Assembly: GCA_016793885.1 (NCBI GenBank)
Contig: JAEUHE010000042.1
Coordinates: 124,001 to 188,000, forward strand
DNA length: 64,000 nucleotides
DNA from: Verrucomicrobiales bacterium
GTDB taxonomy: Bacteria > Verrucomicrobiota > Verrucomicrobiia > Limisphaerales > UBA11320
Direction of reading: 5' to 3'
Below are positions 60,379 through 64,000 of this stretch, piece by piece. The notes below the pieces were generated by a model, which did no database searches, was not told where the DNA came from, and saw nothing but the letters and a program-made list of their open reading frames with translations. Each line of letters begins with the position of its first letter. Within the stretch, counting starts at the first letter, position 1. The translations under genes were made by a program, and so were the position numbers.

Positions 60379-60833
60379 ACTCGATCCTCCTTCAGCAGGC
60401 CTTGGGCCAGCGTTTCCCGGTTCGCAAGATCGTCGAGGATTTTTTGCTCTGCCTTGAGCCCTTCCTGCTCGTGACGCGACATGCGCTGGCTGCGTATTTT
60501 CTCGACGGCTTCATGGCGCTGGCGTGCGAGCATCAGGTCCTGGTTGGCCTGTTGCACCGCTTTGGCCAGTGGTTTGAGTTCCTCCGTCTGCCGTTCAACT
60601 CGTTGCTGGAGGGTGTTTTGCCACTCCTGCAACTGCCGGTGGTCGGTGGCGCTTCGGGCCGTAGACGCTCGGCGTTCCTCCATGGTCGCGGCGAGTTCCT
60701 GCTGGGTTTTCTCCAATCTATCCACCCCTGCGCGGTGGGCTCGGGTGGCTTCGGCAAACCTCTGCCGGGCCTGATCTTCCTCGTGGTGTCGTATGGTGGC
60801 GACGGCTTCCAGGCTGAATCGGAATCGCTTCAT
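60375..60833 (-). CDS. fliJ: Flagellar export protein FliJ
   Basis: 152 residues from the ATG at 60833 (MKRFRFSLEAVATIRHHEED). The frame extends to 60875, but this motif is the standard FliJ N-terminus. It is a coiled-coil stalk protein that couples the FliI ATPase to the export gate FlhA. The whole chain is heptad-rich and charged (QARQRFAEATRAHRAGVDRL, KAVQQANQDLMLARQRHEAV). It lies 55 bases after fliI and overlaps motE by 4 bases. Confidence 0.93.
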   Translation of the reverse strand: MKRFRFSLEAVATIRHHEEDQARQRFAEATRAHRAGVDRLEKTQQELAATMEERRASTARSATDHRQLQEWQNTLQQRVERQTEELKPLAKAVQQANQDLMLARQRHEAVEKIRSQRMSRHEQEGLKAEQKILDDLANRETLAQGLLKEDRV

Positions 60834-60888
60834 GGGTTGGCGGGGTGTGTCAGGCTGTCGAATCTGCCCGAGCATCCGGGCAATGGCC

Positions 60889-62223
60889 TCAGCTCAGCAG
60901 TTTCTGCAGCCGGCTCCAGCTCTCGGAATTGGGCACCCCTTCCTGGGTGCCTTGGCGCAGGAACTCCTGCAGGGACTCACGAATTCGAATCGCCTTATCG
61001 AGAACAGAATTGGTTCCGGCGGTATAGGCGCCGATCTGAATGAGATCCTGATTGCGACGGTAGAGCGCCATGTAGTCACGTACTTTGGCGGTGAGTTGCC
61101 GCTCCTCGGGGGTGAGCAGGTCCGTGTTGAGACGACTGACGCTTTCGAGCACATCGATCGCGGGGTAGTGGTTAGCGGTGGCCAGCTCTCGACTCAGAAC
61201 GAGATGTCCATCAAGAATCGAGCGGGCAGCATCGGCGATGGGATCGTTCAGGTCGTCCGCTTCCACCAGCACCGTGAAGAATCCGGTGATGGCCCCGTGC
61301 TCGTTGGTGCCGGCGCGCTCGAGTAGCTGAGGGAGTAGGGAAAAGACTGAGGGAGGATATCCTCGTGTGGCTGGGGGTTCGCCGACCGACAGACCGATCT
61401 CGCGTTGCGCCATGGCGAAGCGAGTCACGGAGTCCATCATCAACATGACATTCTTGCCCTCGTCGCGGAATGACTCGGCGATCGCCATGGCGAGAAAGGC
61501 TCCTTTCAGGCGCGCGAGCGCGGGTTCGTTGGATGTCGCTACGATGATCACCGACTTCTTGCGGCCCTCCTCGCTCAGATCCCGCTCCAGGAACTCGCGT
61601 ACCTCGCGTCCCCGCTCGCCGATCAGCGCGATGACATTGACATCCGCCTCCCCCTGTCCGGCAAGCATTCCGAGGAGAGTTGATTTACCCACTCCGCTGC
61701 CGGCGAAGATTCCAAGCCGCTGGCCGCGTCCGCACGGGATGAGCGTGTCGATCGCTTTGATGCGGGTTTCGAACCGCTTCACGATGCGCTGTCGGCGCAG
61801 GGGATGGGGGGGATTGATTTGCAGGCCGACTTGATGATCCCCATGAATGGTTCCCAGTCCGTCGAGCGGGCGTCCGAGACTGTCCATGACCCTGCCGAGC
61901 AGCCCGGGTCCGACTGGAAAACGGAGCGCTTCGCCGGTGGCGATGACTTCGCTGCCGGGGTGGATCCCATGGATTTCGCCCAGCGGCATCAGGAGCAGGC
62001 GATGGTTGCGAAATCCGACCACTTCGGCCAGCGTCGTGCGATCATGTCGGGAGGATTCAATGCGGCAGATATCACCGACGGCCGCCACCGGTCCCTCGCT
62101 TTCGATGACGAGCCCGATCAGTTGCACCACGTACCCCCGGCGTTCGATCAGGCGGCTCTGCCTGGTTTTGGAGAGGAGTTGGCTGATCCGGTTTGTTGGG
62201 CGTGCGGAGGAGGTGTCAGCCAT
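60889..62223 (-). CDS. fliI: Flagellum-specific ATP synthase FliI
   Basis: 444 residues. It is the hexameric ATPase of flagellar type III export. Walker A LGIFAGSGVGKSTLLGMLAG, VNVIALIGERGREVREFLER with DLSEEGRKKSVIIVATSNEP, and Walker B NVMLMMDSVTRFAMAQREIG followed by LSVGEPPATRGYPPSVFSLL are all intact. The N-terminal beta-barrel part (GYVVQLIGLVIESEGPVAAV) and the C-terminal helical part are of normal length. It is preceded by fliH (35 bases) and followed by fliJ. Confidence 0.98.
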   Translation of the reverse strand: MADTSSARPTNRISQLLSKTRQSRLIERRGYVVQLIGLVIESEGPVAAVGDICRIESSRHDRTTLAEVVGFRNHRLLLMPLGEIHGIHPGSEVIATGEALRFPVGPGLLGRVMDSLGRPLDGLGTIHGDHQVGLQINPPHPLRRQRIVKRFETRIKAIDTLIPCGRGQRLGIFAGSGVGKSTLLGMLAGQGEADVNVIALIGERGREVREFLERDLSEEGRKKSVIIVATSNEPALARLKGAFLAMAIAESFRDEGKNVMLMMDSVTRFAMAQREIGLSVGEPPATRGYPPSVFSLLPQLLERAGTNEHGAITGFFTVLVEADDLNDPIADAARSILDGHLVLSRELATANHYPAIDVLESVSRLNTDLLTPEERQLTAKVRDYMALYRRNQDLIQIGAYTAGTNSVLDKAIRIRESLQEFLRQGTQEGVPNSESWSRLQKLLS

Positions 62224-62258
62224 GGTTGAGTGGAGGAAAGCGGGCGGTTGTGAAGGGA

Positions 62259-62834
62259 TCAGCTACTTAGAGTCTCACGAAGGTTTCGGAGTTTTGTTTC
62301 CCGTTGGTTGTCAATGACTCCAAACCGGGTTTGAACCAGGCAGCCTCCTCGGGAGACGTGCGGAGCAGCCACCAGTCGGACCGCGTCGACCCCTGGCAAG
62401 CCGGGCCGTTCGGCCTCGCCCACTTGTTCCAGCAAGGCCAAGTCATCAGGGTGGAGCTGAACCGTTATCTCCGTGGTGCCCTCGACCTGTGCCAGGGCCT
62501 CGCGCACGGTGGACGCGACGCTTCCGGGGCTGAGGGGGATGTCGGCAACCAGTTTGCCAGCCACTTCGATCGATAATTCAACCAGCAGCGACTCACTTTG
62601 CTGGACGACCTCCGTGACCGCCTTTCGCAGGGACTCGAACAGGCCTCGTTGGATAGCGGAGAGCTCGGAGCGCTGGGTCAGGAGTTGCTCGCGCATGGAT
62701 TTCTCCGCATCCTGGCGGCCGCGTTCGTAGGCTGCGCGCTCGACAGCTTCGGAGGCAGGGTCGCCTGGGGCTGTGGGCCGCTTCATGCGTGCGTCGCGGA
62801 AGGGAGTGGAAATGCTGAGTTGGTGTTGGCTCAT
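62259..62834 (-). CDS. fliH: Flagellar assembly protein FliH
   Basis: 191 residues. It is the stator-like regulator of FliI that tethers it to the C-ring. A disordered N-terminus leads into a helical segment (AVERAAYERGRQDAEKSMRE), then VTEVVQQSESLLVELSIEVA, GKLVADIPLSPGSVASTVRE and the V-ATPase-E-like end EITVQLHPDDLALLEQVG, GGCLVQTRFGVID. The last motif (GG..ve...G.iD) is typical. Position between fliG and fliI confirms the call. Confidence 0.95.
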   Translation of the reverse strand: MSQHQLSISTPFRDARMKRPTAPGDPASEAVERAAYERGRQDAEKSMREQLLTQRSELSAIQRGLFESLRKAVTEVVQQSESLLVELSIEVAGKLVADIPLSPGSVASTVREALAQVEGTTEITVQLHPDDLALLEQVGEAERPGLPGVDAVRLVAAPHVSRGGCLVQTRFGVIDNQRETKLRNLRETLSS

Positions 62835-62848
62835 CCGGGGTAGACCGC

Positions 62849-63892
62849 TTAGGCCGTTTCTTCGCGTCCGATGCTGATCTCGCCTTCCGACTCGAGGCGT
62901 CGAACCACCTCGATAATTTTGTTCTGTGCGGTTTCGATGTCCCGCAGTTTGAGGGGGCCCATGAGACCCATTTCCTCGCCCACAGTCTCGGCGGCCCGTT
63001 TGGAGATGGCGCCCAGCAGGGCGCCCTTGAGCTCCTCGCTGGCCGATTTGAGAGCGATGGCGAGTTCGCGGAGGTCGACTTCGCGAAGGACTCGCTGCAG
63101 GCCCGCGGGTTCGATGCCGGCCAGATCCTCGAAGGTGAACATCTTCTGCTGAATGGACTGGACCAGCTCCGGGTTTCGCTCCTCCATGGCTACCAGCAGC
63201 GCTTTGCTGTTGTTCTTGTCGAGCGCGTTCAGCAGGGCAGCAGCGGCCTTGAGTCCGCCGGTTTGATTCAGAGCGCGAGTTTGGCGGGTGCCGGTTTTGG
63301 CACCCAGGATGGCCACCACTCGTTCAACGGCCTCGATCGGGGTGGGCACCAGGGTGGCCAGCCGCTCGACGACTTGGTCGCGGATTTCATTGCGGGTCAG
63401 GGTCAGTACCTGGCCGGCCTTGTCGGGAGGGAGATAGCTCAGGATGAGGGCGATGGTCTGGGGCTGTTCGGCTTTGATGATGGTGGCAATTTGGCGCGGC
63501 TCCATCTCCACGATCTCCTGCATGGCGGCGACAGGAGTGCGGCTGGGCGCCACGCGCGTGACGATATTGTTTGCTTTGAAGATCCCCATGGCTTTCTCGA
63601 GCGCCTGGGTCGTGAATTCAACGCCTCCGCGCACCGAGGTGCTGGCCTCGACCGCCACGTTGGAGAACTCCTTAAGAATCGCCTCCTGGAGCGGTCGGTC
63701 CATGAGCCCAATCTTCGCCATCTCCACTGAAATGGCATCGACCTCCGCCGGGGCCAGGCCTTTGAGAACCACTGAGGCCCCCTCCGGACCCAGCATGACC
63801 AGCAACGCCGCGATCTTCTGAAACGACGTCATGTGACTCACCGGGCTTTCGGCCTCGGCGGCTGGGTCTTTGGCTGCGGCTTCTGAGGACAT
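62849..63892 (-). CDS. fliG: Flagellar motor switch protein FliG
   Basis: 347 residues. It is the rotor protein that binds FliF and interacts with the stator. The N-terminal domain has SHMTSFQKIAALLVMLGPEG with LKGLAPAEVDAISVEMAKIG. The middle domain has RQIATIIKAEQPQTIALILS, the EHPQ-like element in which EQPQ replaces EHPQ. The C-terminal torque domain has MFTFEDLAGI, LQRVLREVDLRELAIALKSA and AAETVGEEMGLMGPLKLRDI. The charged torque-helix residues (Arg, Asp, Glu) are present. It starts 13 bases after the fliF stop. Confidence 0.97.
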   Translation of the reverse strand: MSSEAAAKDPAAEAESPVSHMTSFQKIAALLVMLGPEGASVVLKGLAPAEVDAISVEMAKIGLMDRPLQEAILKEFSNVAVEASTSVRGGVEFTTQALEKAMGIFKANNIVTRVAPSRTPVAAMQEIVEMEPRQIATIIKAEQPQTIALILSYLPPDKAGQVLTLTRNEIRDQVVERLATLVPTPIEAVERVVAILGAKTGTRQTRALNQTGGLKAAAALLNALDKNNSKALLVAMEERNPELVQSIQQKMFTFEDLAGIEPAGLQRVLREVDLRELAIALKSASEELKGALLGAISKRAAETVGEEMGLMGPLKLRDIETAQNKIIEVVRRLESEGEISIGREETA

Positions 63893-63905
63893 GCGGGGTT
63901 AGTCT

Positions 63906-64000
63906 CTATTCTGGAGGCTTGTTTCGGTTGATCCAGTTGCGTAACGCCAGCGTCATGTTCTCCGGACTTTCTTTCATGAGTTGGTTGAGAACGCCCACGG
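63906..64000 (-). CDS. fliF: Flagellar MS-ring protein FliF, C-terminal end (partial)
   Basis: The minus strand is open from the window edge to a TAG at 63908-63906. The 30 visible residues include LNQLMKESPENMTLALRNWI followed by NRNKPPE, which fits the end of FliF, where the segment MxxxNPExxAxxxRxW contacts FliG. Its position, 13 bases before fliG, is the normal one. Only the last part of the gene is in the window. Confidence 0.85.
   Translation of the reverse strand, partial: VGVLNQLMKESPENMTLALRNWINRNKPPE

Overview
The window looks like a chromosomal segment of a flagellated, GC-rich member of the Verrucomicrobia or a close PVC relative. This is inferred from gene content, not a database match. 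The supporting genes are a PSCyt1/DUF1549/DUF1553 cytochrome protein beside a DUF1501 protein, a very large PVC-type dehydrogenase/HEAT-repeat/cytochrome c protein, a TAT-exported Gfo/Idh/MocA oxidoreductase, a PEP-CTERM protein, and an RHS protein. No tRNA, rRNA, CRISPR array or transposase gene was seen.

Layout. Bases 1-6.3 kb hold the end of an RHS gene, a ClpX-like ATPase with a duplicated C-terminal domain, a small membrane protein, a Gfo/Idh/MocA oxidoreductase and an ApbE-type flavin transferase. The first three of these genes have 7-base tandem repeats at their 3' ends. From 6.4 to 16.8 kb, mostly on the minus strand, are a thioredoxin/cytochrome/copper-monooxygenase-like protein, a four-CHRD-domain protein, a LuxR regulator (plus strand), a cupin, a PEP-hydrolase-family TIM barrel, a nitroreductase, rsmD, a PEP-CTERM protein and a glycosyltransferase. 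From 16.8 to 27.4 kb, on the plus strand, are GDPD, an aminotransferase, a DUF5069-like protein, xseB-dxs, rpmB, a minor-pilin cluster (PilV/PilW/PilX-like), apaG and an ABC ATPase. From 27.4 to 46.5 kb are the PVC dehydrogenase, a CBM48-like protein, two-subunit class I fumarase, a lipid kinase, a secreted squalene-cyclase-fold protein, glycogen phosphorylase, fcl, and the PSCyt1/DUF1501 pair. Several palindromic non-coding repeats lie between these genes. From 46.5 to 49.4 kb is a minus-strand rimO-pgsA-pgpA operon, followed by a large beta-propeller gene on the plus strand.

Bases 52.9-64.0 kb are a minus-strand flagellar operon. Its order in transcription is fliF(end)-fliG-fliH-fliI-fliJ-motE-fliK-flgD-flgE-fliL-fliM-fliN-fliO-fliP. 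This matches the fla/che operon order of Bacillus, but it stops after fliP: only 5 bases separate the fliP stop from a convergent gene, so fliQ, fliR, flhB and flhA must lie elsewhere.

The least explained material is non-coding. It includes two copies of a roughly 380-440 bp fold-back element in opposite orientation (38.9 and 46.0 kb), a separate element with 22-base terminal inverted repeats (33.6 kb), a perfect 29-bp inverted repeat that starts at a stop codon (45.77 kb), a terminator-like hairpin inside the 5' coding region of the PVC dehydrogenase (31.4 kb), and the heptamer arrays at 1.2-3.9 kb.
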